A stretch of DNA of 64,000 nucleotides from CAZJFH01 sp964545205 (lineage in GTDB: Bacteria > Pseudomonadota > Alphaproteobacteria > Rhodospirillales > Magnetospirillaceae): contig CAZJFH010000004.1 of NCBI GenBank assembly GCA_964545205.1, forward strand, positions 1-64,000, in the 5' to 3' direction. This document shows positions 14,638 through 23,130 of the stretch, one piece after another. A program made the position numbers and the translations under genes. The notes beneath the pieces are model-generated. The model was not told the DNA's origin. It was given only the letters and a program-made list of their open reading frames with translations, and did no database searches. Each line of letters begins with the position of its first letter. Within the stretch, counting starts at the first letter, position 1.

Positions 14638-14717
14638 GTGGGATTCGAACCCACGATACCCTTTTGGGGTATACTCACTTTCCAGGCGAGCGCCTTCGAC
14701 CACTCGGCCACCCCTCC
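14627..14717 (-). tRNA. tRNA-Ser (anticodon GGA)
   Basis: A 91-nt gene including an encoded CCA. The 5' acceptor strand GGAGGGG pairs with CCCCTCC, followed by G and CCA. The anticodon loop CTGGAAA gives GGA, reading UCC/UCU. The long class II variable arm (GAGTATACCCCAAAAGGGTATC) and the T-arm GTGGGTTCGAATCCCAC are complete. It reads Ser codons and serves as the attachment site of the island that follows its 3' end. Confidence 0.97.
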
Positions 14718-14872
14718 GCACGGCCCGTTCGGGCGCGGAGCCGGCAAAATAATCGAGGCCGTCGGGGTTTGCAACGGCCCAGATCGGCTCGTCCGCGCAA
14801 ATTTTCTTGAACTTTCAGGCGAATGGCGGCATTCCTTGTTGTGCCGTGGGGGTTTTGGACCGGCGGGGTGGG

Positions 14873-15172
14873 ATGTTTCTGGGTCGCCTGTTTGGATGGC
14901 TGATGATCGTCGCGGGGCTGGTCCTCGTGTCCGGCGACGCCGTGCAGGCGTTCGGGCCCGAGCAGCGGCCGCCGATCGCCACCGGCGAGATCGTCACCCT
15001 GATCTCCGGTTATCCGGTGCCCGAGGCGCCGCCGCCGCGCTCGTCCTTCGGCGCCGCTTTGGGCCTGCTGGTGATGAACCTGCCGGCCTGGCTGGTTCTC
15101 GGCATCGGCGGCTTCGTCCTCTGCCGCGCCTGCCGGCCGCGCCGCCGGCGCTACCGCCTGCGGCCGGGCTGA
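14873..15172 (+). CDS. Small membrane protein of unknown function (99 aa)
   Basis: Two hydrophobic segments: an N-terminal one (MFLGRLFGWLMIVAGLVLVS, which may be a signal anchor) and a central one (LGLLVMNLPAWLVLGIGGFVLC). It ends with the very basic RPRRRRYRLRPG. Between them lies EIVTLISGYPVPEAPPPRSS. I do not recognise a family. The ATG at 14873 follows a GGCGGGGTGGG purine run. It stands between tRNA-Ser and the PanD-like gene. Confidence 0.55.
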   Translation: MFLGRLFGWLMIVAGLVLVSGDAVQAFGPEQRPPIATGEIVTLISGYPVPEAPPPRSSFGAALGLLVMNLPAWLVLGIGGFVLCRACRPRRRRYRLRPG

Positions 15173-15302
15173 GCCCCCGCCGACACCGCCGCCGGCCGCC
15201 ATCCGCGACGCTTGTCAGCGCCGGGCGCTTGCACTAACGTCTCCCGCCACCGCGGAAGCCGGGCCGTCAGCAGCGCCGGCGCCGCCAAGCCGGGAGCAGT
15301 CC

Positions 15303-15842
15303 ATGATCAAGGTCATTCGCGCCAAGCTGCACGGAATCCGTGTCACCAGCGCCGACCTCAACTACCACGGTTCGATCACCCTCGACCCCGAGCATTGCGA
15401 CCGGGCCGGCATCTATCCGCTGGAATTCGTCGAGATCTGGAACAAGAATTCCGGCGCGCGCATCAGCACCTACGTCATCTACGGCCAGCCCGGCTCGCGC
15501 TGCTGCATCCTCAACGGCGCCGCGGCGCGGACCTGCCAGATCGGCGACGAGCTGATCATCGCCGCCGCCGACTACACGACGGCGGACAAGCTGCACGCGC
15601 TCAAGCCGCGCATCCTGACCTTCCTGCCCGACAACCAGGTCGACCAGACGCTGCTCTACGACGTCTACCGCAGCGAGGCGCGGCCCTTCGACTTCCGCAT
15701 CGTCGACGCCGACAGCCACCTGCCCGAGAGCTGCCACACGTGGGAGAACGTGGACATCGCCGGGGTGCGTGCCGATCTTAAGGCCAAGGGCTGGGCCGAG
15801 GCCGATATCGACGCCTTCGTCGCCGCCCATTTCGCCTTGTAG
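15303..15842 (+). CDS. Aspartate 1-decarboxylase (PanD)-like protein with C-terminal extension
   Basis: The first 120 residues match PanD, the pyruvoyl enzyme that makes beta-alanine for coenzyme A. Present are AKLHGIRVT, the self-cleavage site HGS (G23-S24), ARISTYVIYGQPGSR (Thr and Tyr of the active site) and NGAAAR. The protein runs to 179 residues, about 55 longer than typical PanD, ending in a charged extension (RADLKAKGWAEADIDAFVAAHF). The key residues suggest that processing and decarboxylation are possible, but a related non-PanD role is not excluded. The gene is followed after 12 bp by the YjbQ-like gene. Confidence 0.75.
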   Translation: MIKVIRAKLHGIRVTSADLNYHGSITLDPEHCDRAGIYPLEFVEIWNKNSGARISTYVIYGQPGSRCCILNGAAARTCQIGDELIIAAADYTTADKLHALKPRILTFLPDNQVDQTLLYDVYRSEARPFDFRIVDADSHLPESCHTWENVDIAGVRADLKAKGWAEADIDAFVAAHFAL

Positions 15843-15854
15843 GCAGGGGGCCGC

Positions 15855-16226
15855 ATGAAGCAAGCCCAGGAGATCCTCACCATCCCGACCCGCCGGCGCG
15901 GCCATCACAACGTCACCGGCCAGGTCTCCGGCTGGCTCGGCCGCCAGGGCATCGCGACCGGGCTGCTGACGGTGATGGTCCAGCACGTCCGCGCCTCGCT
16001 GTCGATCCGCGAGAACGTCGACCGCGACGACCTGCACGCCTTCTTCCGCAGCATCGAGGGCGACATGCCGCCGGCCGGCGAGACGGCGCCGCTCTACGCC
16101 ACCCAGCTCGCCATCCCGGTGCGCGAGGGCCGCATGGCGCTGGGTCCGCGCCAAGGCGTTTTCCTTTACGAGGAGCGCGACACGCCGCAAACTCGCAGCG
16201 TGATCCTGCACCTGATCGGGGAGTGA
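15855..16226 (+). CDS. YjbQ/UPF0047-like protein
   Basis: A 123-residue member of the YjbQ family, sometimes annotated as secondary thiamine-phosphate synthase; the real physiological role is unsettled. Visible are ASLSIRENVDRDD (the family's ASL.I.EN.D element), EGDMPP, LAIPVREGRMALGPRQGVFLYEER, and the closing VILHLIGE. The usual HTTA/HTSA is VQHVRAS here, with the His kept but its neighbours changed, and the region before EGDMP is shortened. It lies between panD-like and HAD genes, probably in one operon. Confidence 0.75.
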   Translation: MKQAQEILTIPTRRRGHHNVTGQVSGWLGRQGIATGLLTVMVQHVRASLSIRENVDRDDLHAFFRSIEGDMPPAGETAPLYATQLAIPVREGRMALGPRQGVFLYEERDTPQTRSVILHLIGE

Positions 16227-16233
16227 CCCGGCG

Positions 16234-16950
16234 ATGACCCTGGCCGCGCTGATCTTCGACGTCGACGGCACCCTGGCCGAGACCGAGGACGTCCACCGCC
16301 GCGCCTTCAACGAGACCTTCCGCGACCACGGCATCGACTGGCACTGGGACGTGGCGCTGTACCGCGAGCTGCTGCGGGTCGCCGGCGGCAAGGAGCGCAT
16401 GGCGCATTACGTCGACACCCACCATCCCGGGCGGCGCCACGAATTCGGGCCCGCGCGCATCGCCGCGCTGCACGCCGACAAGACGCCGCGCTACCTGGCG
16501 GCGGTGCGCGCCGGCGGGCTGCCGCTGCGTCCCGGCGTCCGCCGGCTGATCGACCAGGCGCGCGCCGCCGGCCTGCGCCTGGCGATCGCCACCACCACCA
16601 GCCGCGCCAACATCGTCACCCTGCTCGAGAGCACGCTCGGGCCCGAGGGGCCGTCGTGGTTCGAGGTCATGGCCTGCGGCGAGGACGCCGCCGCCAAGAA
16701 GCCCGATCCGGCCGTCTACCGCGTCGCCCTCGAGCGCCTCGGCCTCGCCGCCGCCGACTGCCTGGCGATCGAGGATTCGGTGATCGGCCTGCGCGCCGCC
16801 ACCGGCGCCGGCATCCCGACCGTGATCACCCGCAGCGCCTACGGCCTCGATGCCGACTACGACGGCGCGCTGGCGGTGCTCGACGACCTGTCGGCGACCA
16901 CGCTGGCCGATCTGACGGCGCTGCACGACAGGACCGCCGCCACGGTCTGA
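16234..16950 (+). CDS. HAD-superfamily phosphatase, CbbY/phosphoglycolate phosphatase type
   Basis: A 238-residue HAD hydrolase. Motif I is FDVDGTLAETEDVH (nucleophile D9 and acid/base D11), the helical cap follows, motif II is IATTTSRAN, motif III KKPDPAVYRVALERL (conserved Lys), and motif IV AIEDSVIGLRAA. This arrangement and the E-DVHRRAFN start are typical of the CbbY group, sugar-phosphate phosphatases associated with the Calvin cycle or xylulose-bisphosphate repair. No rubisco gene is in the window. It overlaps no gene and precedes the glycosylases by 4 bp. Confidence 0.85.
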   Translation: MTLAALIFDVDGTLAETEDVHRRAFNETFRDHGIDWHWDVALYRELLRVAGGKERMAHYVDTHHPGRRHEFGPARIAALHADKTPRYLAAVRAGGLPLRPGVRRLIDQARAAGLRLAIATTTSRANIVTLLESTLGPEGPSWFEVMACGEDAAAKKPDPAVYRVALERLGLAAADCLAIEDSVIGLRAATGAGIPTVITRSAYGLDADYDGALAVLDDLSATTLADLTALHDRTAATV

Positions 16951-16954
16951 ACGC

Positions 16955-17440
16955 GTGATCCTGCCCGACGTCCTCCGCCCCGGCCTCGACCTGGTGCTGT
17001 GCGGCACCGCGCCCAGCCGCGCCTCGAAGCAGGCCGCCGCCTATTACGCCAGGCCCGGCAACCTGTTCTGGCCGACCCTGCACGCCGTCGGCCTGACGCC
17101 GCGGCTGGTGGCGCCGGCCGACTACGCCTGCGTGCTCGACTGGGGCATCGGCCTGACCGACCTCAACAAGACCGAATGGGGCAGCGACGCCGAGCTGACC
17201 CATTTCGACGTCGCCGGCTTTTCCGCCAAGATGCGCCTGTACCGGCCGAAGACGATCGCCTTCGACAGCAAGACCGCCGGCCGGGCCTTCCTCGGCCGCA
17301 AGGTCGCCTATGGCCGCCAGCCCGAGGACTTCGCGGGCGCGGCGCTGTTCGTGGTGCCGTCGCCCTCGGGCCGGGCGCGCGGCCATTGGGACATCGCGCC
17401 GTGGCGGGAGCTGGCCGACTTCGTCAAGGCGCTGCGATGA
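16955..17440 (+). CDS. Mug/HDG-like mismatch-specific DNA glycosylase
   Basis: A 161-residue member of the uracil-DNA glycosylase superfamily. The first motif reads CGTAPSRASKQAAAYYARPGNLFWPTL. In E. coli Mug the same place is GINPG, so the catalytic Asn is replaced, while YYA-x-PGN-x-FW resembles the hypoxanthine-DNA glycosylase (family 6) version. The later VPSPSGRAR corresponds to the NPSG leucine-loop motif. It starts with GTG at 16955 and overlaps the next gene by 4 bp. Substrate preference cannot be set from sequence. Confidence 0.75.
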   Translation: MILPDVLRPGLDLVLCGTAPSRASKQAAAYYARPGNLFWPTLHAVGLTPRLVAPADYACVLDWGIGLTDLNKTEWGSDAELTHFDVAGFSAKMRLYRPKTIAFDSKTAGRAFLGRKVAYGRQPEDFAGAALFVVPSPSGRARGHWDIAPWRELADFVKALR

Positions 17441-18015
17441 GCCTCGACGCCCTGCTCGCCAAGGCGCGCGCCTGCACGCTGTGCGCCGAACACCTGCCGC
17501 TGGGGCCGCGCCCCGTCCTGCGCGCGGCCGCGAGCGCGCGGCTGCTGATCATCGGCCAGGCGCCGGGCACCAAGGTGCACGACAGCGGCATCCCCTGGAA
17601 CGACGCCTCCGGCGATCGCCTGCGCGACTGGCTGGCGCTCGACCGCGACGCCTTCTACGACGAGACCCGCATCGCCATCGTGCCGATGGGCCTGTGCTAT
17701 CCCGGCGTGCTGCCGCGCGGCGGCGACCGGCCGCCGCGCCCCGAATGCGCGCCGCTGTGGCACCCGCCGCTGCTCGCCGCCCTGCCCCACGTCGAACTGA
17801 CGCTACTGGTCGGCTCCTACGCCCAGGCGCGCTACGCCGGCGGCAAGGCCGGCATGACCGAGACCGTGCGCGCCTGGCGTTCGCACCTGCCGCAGGGCCG
17901 GCTGCCGCTGCCGCATCCGAGCTGGCGCAACACGCATTGGCTGACCAGGAACCCGTGGTTCGCCGCCGAACTGCTGCCCGAGCTGCGGGCGCGGGTGCGG
18001 GCGCTGGTCGGCTGA
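17437..18015 (+). CDS. Uracil-DNA glycosylase family protein with a likely [4Fe-4S] cluster
   Basis: A 192-residue UDG superfamily protein. Cysteines C13, C16, C87 and C104 match the spacing of the [4Fe-4S] ligands in family 4 (thermophile-type) UDGs. The active-site motif is GQAPGTKVHDSGIPWNDASGDRL and the C-terminal motif is PLPHPSWRN (conserved His in HPS). It is translationally coupled (ATGA) to the Mug-like gene, suggesting that the two repair deaminated bases together. Confidence 0.8.
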   Translation: MSLDALLAKARACTLCAEHLPLGPRPVLRAAASARLLIIGQAPGTKVHDSGIPWNDASGDRLRDWLALDRDAFYDETRIAIVPMGLCYPGVLPRGGDRPPRPECAPLWHPPLLAALPHVELTLLVGSYAQARYAGGKAGMTETVRAWRSHLPQGRLPLPHPSWRNTHWLTRNPWFAAELLPELRARVRALVG

Positions 18016-18086
18016 GAGGCCGGGTTGTTCTCGCGCCGCAGCATGCCTATACTCCCGCCTGTTGCAACGCAGCATAGGGGAACCAG

Positions 18087-18521
18087 ATGAACCCGGAGAG
18101 CCTGAACGGCTACTATTTCGAGGACCTGTCGGTCGGCATGGTCGGGGTGTTCGGCAAGACCGTGACCGAGGCCGACGTCGTCACCTTCGCCGGCGTCTCC
18201 GGCGACTTCAACCCGGTGCACATCAACGAGGCCTTCGCCAAGGAGACGATGTTCGAGGGCCGCATCGCCCACGGCATGCTGTCGGCGGCCTTCATCTCGA
18301 CGGTGTTCGGCACCCGCATGCCCGGCCCCGGCTGCATCTACCTGTCGCAGAATCTCAAGTTCAAGGCGCCGGTGCGCATCGGCGACACCGTCGTCGCCCG
18401 CGTCGAGATCACCGAGCTCAACGCCGACAAGAAGCGCGCCAGCTTCAAGACCACCTGCAGCGTCGGCGACAAGGTCGTGCTCGACGGCGAGGCGGTGCTG
18501 ATGGTGCCCTCGCGCGGCTGA
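18087..18521 (+). CDS. MaoC-family (R)-specific enoyl-CoA hydratase-like protein
   Basis: A 144-residue hot-dog fold protein. The hydratase motif FAGVSGDFNPVHINEAFA contains the catalytic D40 and H45, and GRIAHGMLSAAF follows. This points to a PhaJ/MaoC-like enoyl-CoA hydratase acting on CoA thioesters in fatty-acid or polyhydroxyalkanoate metabolism. No partner gene is adjacent. It is monocistronic by layout, with the inverted repeat at 18527 right after the stop. Confidence 0.85.
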   Translation: MNPESLNGYYFEDLSVGMVGVFGKTVTEADVVTFAGVSGDFNPVHINEAFAKETMFEGRIAHGMLSAAFISTVFGTRMPGPGCIYLSQNLKFKAPVRIGDTVVARVEITELNADKKRASFKTTCSVGDKVVLDGEAVLMVPSRG

Positions 18522-18526
18522 CCACA

Positions 18527-18601
18527 CCGGGAGCGCGGGCGTCTCGCCCGCATCCTCGAGCCGGCTGAAGCGCCGGGCGGGCGGGACGCCCGTGCTCCCG
18601 G
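18527..18601. repeat. Long imperfect inverted repeat between maoC-like gene and ribF
   Basis: Two 25-bp arms, 18527-18551 and 18577-18601, match at 23 of 25 positions when one is inverted. They start CCGGGAGCGCGGGCG and end GCCCGTGCTCCCGG. It can form a strong hairpin just after the maoC-like stop and may act as a transcript end or as a mobile repeat element. Confidence 0.75.
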
Positions 18602-18693
18602 GGCGCCGGCCCGTCCAACGCTGTTGCGCTTCCTGGCGTTATCGAATACCCCTTACCGTCCACCGCCCGGATGGTGACAGGACCGACGCCTCG

Positions 18694-19677
18694 ATGCGCA
18701 TCTTTCGCACCTTGCACGAACTGCCTGCCGAAGCCCGCGGCGGCGTGGTCGCGCTCGGCAATTTCGACGGCGTGCATCTCGGCCACCAGGCGGTGATCGG
18801 CGAGGCGCGGCGCATCGCGCGCAGCGGCGGCCGGCCGCTCGGGGTCATGACCTTCGAGCCGCATCCGCGCATGGTCTTCAAGCCCGACCAGGAGCCGTTC
18901 CGGCTGACCCCGTTCCGCATCAAGGCCCGCCACGTCGAGGCCCTGGGCGCCGACTTCCTCTACCAGCAGCATTTCGAGCCCGGCTTCGCGGCGCTGTCGG
19001 CCGAGGCCTTCGTCGCCGACATCCTGGTCGCCGGGCTGGGCGTCGCGCATGTGGTGGTCGGCTACGACTACGTATTCGGCCAGGGGCGGCGCGGCAATTG
19101 CGTCCTGCTCGGCGAACTGGCCGCCGAGCACGGTTTCGGCGCCACCTGCGTGCCGCCGGCGCTCGACGACGACGGCAAGGTGTTCTCGTCGACGCGGGTG
19201 CGCGAGCTGCTGGTCGCCGGCAAGCCGGCCGAGGCGGCGCGGCTGCTCGGCCGCCACTGGGAGATCGAGGGCCGCGTCGAGCATGGCGACGCCCGCGGCC
19301 GCGCCATCGGCTTCCCCACCGTCAACATCCCGCTCGGCGAGTACCAGCGCCCGGCGACCGGCGTCTACGCGGTGCGCGCCGGCGTCGACAGGGGCGGCGA
19401 CACGGTCTGGCACGACGGCGTCGCCAATTTCGGCCGCCGGCCGACCTTCGGCGGCGGCGACGTGCTGCTGGAGGCGCACCTGTTCGACTTCGACGGCGAT
19501 CTTTACGGCCAGCACGTGCGCGTCGCGCTGGTGGAATTCCTGCGCCCCGAACGCAAGTTCGATGGCATCGACGCCCTGAAGCACCAAATCGTCCAGGACT
19601 GCGCCGAGGCCCGGCGGGTCCTGGCGGAGAGGCATTTCCCCGACCGCCCCGGCCCGACGGTGCCGACGACCGACTAG
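18694..19677 (+). CDS. ribF: Bifunctional riboflavin kinase / FAD synthetase
   Basis: Makes FMN and FAD from riboflavin. The N-terminal FAD synthetase domain has VALGNFDGVHLGHQ (about 18-30) and the FEPHPRMVF motif; VFSSTRVRELL is also present. The C-terminal flavokinase domain has GRAIGFPTVNIPL and GVANFGRRPTF. Length (327) is normal. The ATG at 18694 was chosen over an in-frame upstream Met at 18592 because the flavin domain begins there. It is 10 bp from ileS, the conserved ribF-ileS-lspA order. No FMN riboswitch was seen upstream. Confidence 0.92.
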   Translation: MRIFRTLHELPAEARGGVVALGNFDGVHLGHQAVIGEARRIARSGGRPLGVMTFEPHPRMVFKPDQEPFRLTPFRIKARHVEALGADFLYQQHFEPGFAALSAEAFVADILVAGLGVAHVVVGYDYVFGQGRRGNCVLLGELAAEHGFGATCVPPALDDDGKVFSSTRVRELLVAGKPAEAARLLGRHWEIEGRVEHGDARGRAIGFPTVNIPLGEYQRPATGVYAVRAGVDRGGDTVWHDGVANFGRRPTFGGGDVLLEAHLFDFDGDLYGQHVRVALVEFLRPERKFDGIDALKHQIVQDCAEARRVLAERHFPDRPGPTVPTTD

Positions 19678-19687
19678 AGAGACGACG

Positions 19688-22501
19688 ATGAGCGCCGACT
19701 ACAAGAACACGGTCTTCCTGCCCAAGACGGACTTCCCGATGAAGGCCGGGCTGCCCAACCTCGAGCCGAAGCTGCTCGAGCGCTGGCAGAGGATGGGCCT
19801 GTACCACCGCCTGCGCGCGCAGTCCCGGGGCCGCGAGAAGTTCATCCTCCACGACGGTCCGCCCTACGCCAACGGCAACATCCATCTCGGCACGGCGCTC
19901 AACAAGATCCTCAAGGACGTCATCAACCGCTCGCAGCAGATGCTGGGCAAGGACGCCGACTACGTGCCGGGCTGGGACTGCCACGGCCTGCCGATCGAGT
20001 GGAAGATCGAGGAGGAGTACCGCGCCAAGGGCCTCGACAAGGACGCGGTGCCGATCGTCGAGTTCCGCCGCCAGTGCCGCGAATTCGCCGAGAAGTGGAT
20101 CGACGTCCAGCGCGAGGAGTTCAAGCGCCTGGGCGTCGAGGGCCACTGGGAGCACCCCTACACCACGATGAGCTTCCGCGCCGAGGCGCAGATCGTGCGC
20201 GAGCTCGGCAAGTTCCTGATGAACGGCGGCCTGTACAAGGGCTCGAAGCCGGTGATGTGGTCGGTGGTCGAGAAGACGGCGCTGGCAGAGGCCGAGGTCG
20301 AGTACCACGACCACACCTCGTACACGATCTGGGTCAAGTTCCCGGTGGTCAAGGCGCCGCGCAAGGAGCTCGAAGGCGCCTCGGTGGTGATCTGGACCAC
20401 CACGCCCTGGACCATGCCCGGCAACCGCGCCGTCGCCTACGGCCCCGACTTCGACTACGTCGTGGTCGCGGTCAGCGCCGTCGGGCCGAAGGCGCTGACC
20501 GTACCCGGCGACCGCTTCGTGGTCGTCAAGGAGCTGGTCGAGGACGTGTGCAGGAACGCCGACGTCACCGAATACCAGGAGATCGCCACCCTCAAGGGCG
20601 CCGATCTCGCCGGCACCGTCTGCCACCATCCGCTGCGCGCCGGCGGCTACGACTTCGACGTGCCGCTGCTGCCGGGCGATTTCGTCACCACCGAGACCGG
20701 CACCGGCTTCGTCCACATCGCCCCCGGCCACGGCGAGGACGACTGGCATCTCGGCGTCGCGCACGGGCTGGCGATTCCCGAGACGGTGGCCGACGACGGC
20801 ACCTACCTGCCGCACGTGCCGATGTTCGCCGGCCGCCACGTCTTCAAGGTCCACCCGGAAGTGATCAAGGGGATGCAGGACGCCGGGCGGCTGCTGGCCC
20901 ACGGCAAGATCGTCCACTCCTATCCGCATTCCTGGCGCTCGAAGGCGCCGCTGATCTTCCGCAACACGCCGCAGTGGTTCATCTCGATGGACACGAACGA
21001 CCTGCGCCGTCACGCGCTGAAGGCCATCGACGAGACCCGCTGGGTGCCGGAAGGCGGCCGCAACCGCATCCGCTCGATGATCGAGAGCCGGCCCGACTGG
21101 TGCGTCTCGCGCCAGCGCGCCTGGGGCGTGCCGATCACCGTCTTCGTCGACAAGAAGACCGGCGAGCCGCTGCGCGACCAGGCGGTGCTCGACCGCGTCG
21201 TCGCCGCCGTCGAGGCCGAGGGCGCCGACGCGTGGTTCAAGCGCGACGCCAGGGAGTTCCTGGGCGACGATCACGACCCGGCCGATTACGACCAGGTCTT
21301 CGACATCCTCGACGTCTGGTTCGATTCCGGCTCGACCCACTCCTTCGTGCTCGAAGGCGACGAATGGCCGAATCTGCACTGGCCGGCGTCGCTGTATCTC
21401 GAAGGCTCGGACCAGCATCGCGGCTGGTTCCACTCGTCGCTGCTCGAATCCTGCGGCACCCGCGGCCGCGCGCCCTACGAGGCGGTGCTGACCCACGGCT
21501 TCGTGCTCGACGAGCAGGGCCGCAAGATGTCGAAGTCGCTGGGCAACGTCGTCGTGCCGCAGGAGGTCTGCGCCCAGTACGGCGCCGACATCCTGCGCCT
21601 GTGGGTGGTGGCCTCGGACTACACCGAGGATCTCCGCCTCGGCAAGGAGATCATCAAGAGCCAGGTCGACATCTACCGCCGCCTGCGCAACACCCTGCGC
21701 TACCTGCTGGGCGCGCTGGAGGGCTTCGACGAGGCCGAGCGGGTGTCGCGCGACGAGATGCCCGAGCTCGAGCGCTGGGTGCTGCACCGGATCTCCGAGA
21801 TCGACGCCAGGCTGCGCAAGGCCTGCAACGATTTCCGCTTCCACGGCCTGTTCACCGAGCTGCACAATTTCTGCGCCGTCGACCTGTCGTCCTTCTACTT
21901 CGACGTCCGCAAGGACGCGCTGTACTGCGACCATCCCGCCGATGCGCGCCGCCGCGCCTGCCGCACGGTGCTGGCGCATCTGTTCGACTGCCTGACCGCC
22001 TGGCTGGCGCCGTTCACCTGCTTCACCGCCGAGGAGGCGTGGCTGGCCCGCCATCCCGGCGACGACGACAGCGTCCACCTGCGCACCTTCCCCGAGATCC
22101 CGGCCGACTGGCGCGACGCCGCGCTGGCCGAGAAGTGGGAGAAGATTCGCGACGTCCGCCGCGTCGTCACCGGCGCCCTGGAGATCGAGCGCGCCGCCAA
22201 GCGCATCGGCTCCAGCCTGCAGTCGGCGCCCGTGCTGCATGTCGGCGGCGAGCACCGCGACCTGATCGCCGATCTCGACTTCGCCGAAATCTGCATCACC
22301 TCCGGCCTGACGGTGACCACCGATCCGGCGCCGGCCGCGGCGTTCCGCATCGACGAGGTTCCCGGCGTCGCCGTGGTCGCGGTGCCGGCCGAGGGCGCCA
22401 AGTGCCAGCGCTGCTGGAAGGTCCTGCCCGACGTCGGCAGCCACGCCCACGAAGCCGTGTGCGGCCGCTGCTCGGACGTCGTCGCGCGGATCGGCGGCTG
22501 A
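19688..22501 (+). CDS. ileS: Isoleucyl-tRNA synthetase
   Basis: A 937-residue class I synthetase that charges tRNA-Ile with isoleucine. The HIGH-type motif is PPYANGNIHLGTA (about 58-70), KMSKS occurs near residue 615 in GRKMSKSLGN, and the editing domain (TTTPWTMPGNRA) lies between. The C-terminal zinc site has CQRCWK and CGRC, as in bacterial-type IleS. The gene is complete and follows ribF closely, with lspA starting 3 bp after its stop. Confidence 0.97.
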   Translation: MSADYKNTVFLPKTDFPMKAGLPNLEPKLLERWQRMGLYHRLRAQSRGREKFILHDGPPYANGNIHLGTALNKILKDVINRSQQMLGKDADYVPGWDCHGLPIEWKIEEEYRAKGLDKDAVPIVEFRRQCREFAEKWIDVQREEFKRLGVEGHWEHPYTTMSFRAEAQIVRELGKFLMNGGLYKGSKPVMWSVVEKTALAEAEVEYHDHTSYTIWVKFPVVKAPRKELEGASVVIWTTTPWTMPGNRAVAYGPDFDYVVVAVSAVGPKALTVPGDRFVVVKELVEDVCRNADVTEYQEIATLKGADLAGTVCHHPLRAGGYDFDVPLLPGDFVTTETGTGFVHIAPGHGEDDWHLGVAHGLAIPETVADDGTYLPHVPMFAGRHVFKVHPEVIKGMQDAGRLLAHGKIVHSYPHSWRSKAPLIFRNTPQWFISMDTNDLRRHALKAIDETRWVPEGGRNRIRSMIESRPDWCVSRQRAWGVPITVFVDKKTGEPLRDQAVLDRVVAAVEAEGADAWFKRDAREFLGDDHDPADYDQVFDILDVWFDSGSTHSFVLEGDEWPNLHWPASLYLEGSDQHRGWFHSSLLESCGTRGRAPYEAVLTHGFVLDEQGRKMSKSLGNVVVPQEVCAQYGADILRLWVVASDYTEDLRLGKEIIKSQVDIYRRLRNTLRYLLGALEGFDEAERVSRDEMPELERWVLHRISEIDARLRKACNDFRFHGLFTELHNFCAVDLSSFYFDVRKDALYCDHPADARRRACRTVLAHLFDCLTAWLAPFTCFTAEEAWLARHPGDDDSVHLRTFPEIPADWRDAALAEKWEKIRDVRRVVTGALEIERAAKRIGSSLQSAPVLHVGGEHRDLIADLDFAEICITSGLTVTTDPAPAAAFRIDEVPGVAVVAVPAEGAKCQRCWKVLPDVGSHAHEAVCGRCSDVVARIGG

Positions 22502-22504
22502 CGC

Positions 22505-23023
22505 ATGCGCCTCGGCCTGTTCCTGGCGCTGGTCACGCTTGTCCTCGACCAGATCAGCAAGTGGTACGTCGTCGAGGTGCTGATGCGCCCCGACGGCGTC
22601 GCGCAGACGCCGTTCTACACCCCGCGCTCGATCGAGATCCTGCCGGTGCTCGACATCGTGATGGCCTGGAACCGCGGCGTCAGCTTCGGCATCTTCAACA
22701 ACGAAGGCGCCTACAACGCGCTGCTGCTGACGCTGTTGTCGCTGGCCATCGTCGTGGCCCTGGCGGTGTGGATGTGGCGCACCGACCAGCGCCTGCTGCA
22801 CGTGGCGCTGGGCCTGATCATCGGCGGCGCCCTCGGCAACGTCGTCGACCGCGTGCGCTGGGGGGCCGTCGCCGACTTCATCGACTTCCACGTCGCCGAC
22901 TGGCACTGGCCCGCCTTCAACCTCGCCGACACCGGCATCACGGTCGGCGCCGCGCTGCTGGTGTTCGACGCCTTGTTCGCGGGGCGCAATTCGCACAGGA
23001 ACACCCGGGGCGGCTCCGAATAG
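22505..23023 (+). CDS. lspA: Lipoprotein signal peptidase (signal peptidase II)
   Basis: An inner-membrane aspartic protease that removes signal peptides from prolipoproteins. It is 172 residues with four predicted helices. The catalytic Asp pair is D115 in GNVVDRVRWG and D142 in FNLADTGI, matching E. coli D114 and D141. The NRGVSFG motif is present near residue 56. It forms the expected operon with ribF and ileS. In related genomes the next gene is a DUF3035 lipoprotein; here that gene is 13.7 kb away at 36701. Confidence 0.95.
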   Translation: MRLGLFLALVTLVLDQISKWYVVEVLMRPDGVAQTPFYTPRSIEILPVLDIVMAWNRGVSFGIFNNEGAYNALLLTLLSLAIVVALAVWMWRTDQRLLHVALGLIIGGALGNVVDRVRWGAVADFIDFHVADWHWPAFNLADTGITVGAALLVFDALFAGRNSHRNTRGGSE

Positions 23024-23105
23024 GGCCGCCCGTCGCTGCGACTTCAGCAAACCCGGACTCCGGCCCCGAGCAGGCGCCGGCACCGAACGCGCGGCGACAA
23101 ACAGA

Positions 23106-23130
23106 ACGCCCGCCGGGGGATGGCGGGCGT
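23106..23130 (+). terminator. Terminator-like hairpin after lspA
   Basis: ACGCCCGCC (23106-23114) pairs with GGCGGGCGT (23122-23130) around a 7-nt loop; the stem can be extended by CAG/CTG across one bulged A. No T run follows, so it may be a weak terminator or an mRNA end-stabiliser. Confidence 0.5.

Noticed and set aside
18602..18693. FMN riboswitch upstream of ribF
   Set aside because: None of the conserved RFN-element segments could be found between the inverted repeat and the start codon.
19322..23083. A 3.7-kb open frame on the minus strand, antisense to ribF, ileS and lspA
   Set aside because: Its translation is Arg/Ala/Gly/Val-rich low-complexity sequence typical of the antisense frame of high-GC genes, while the plus strand carries complete, well-known genes.
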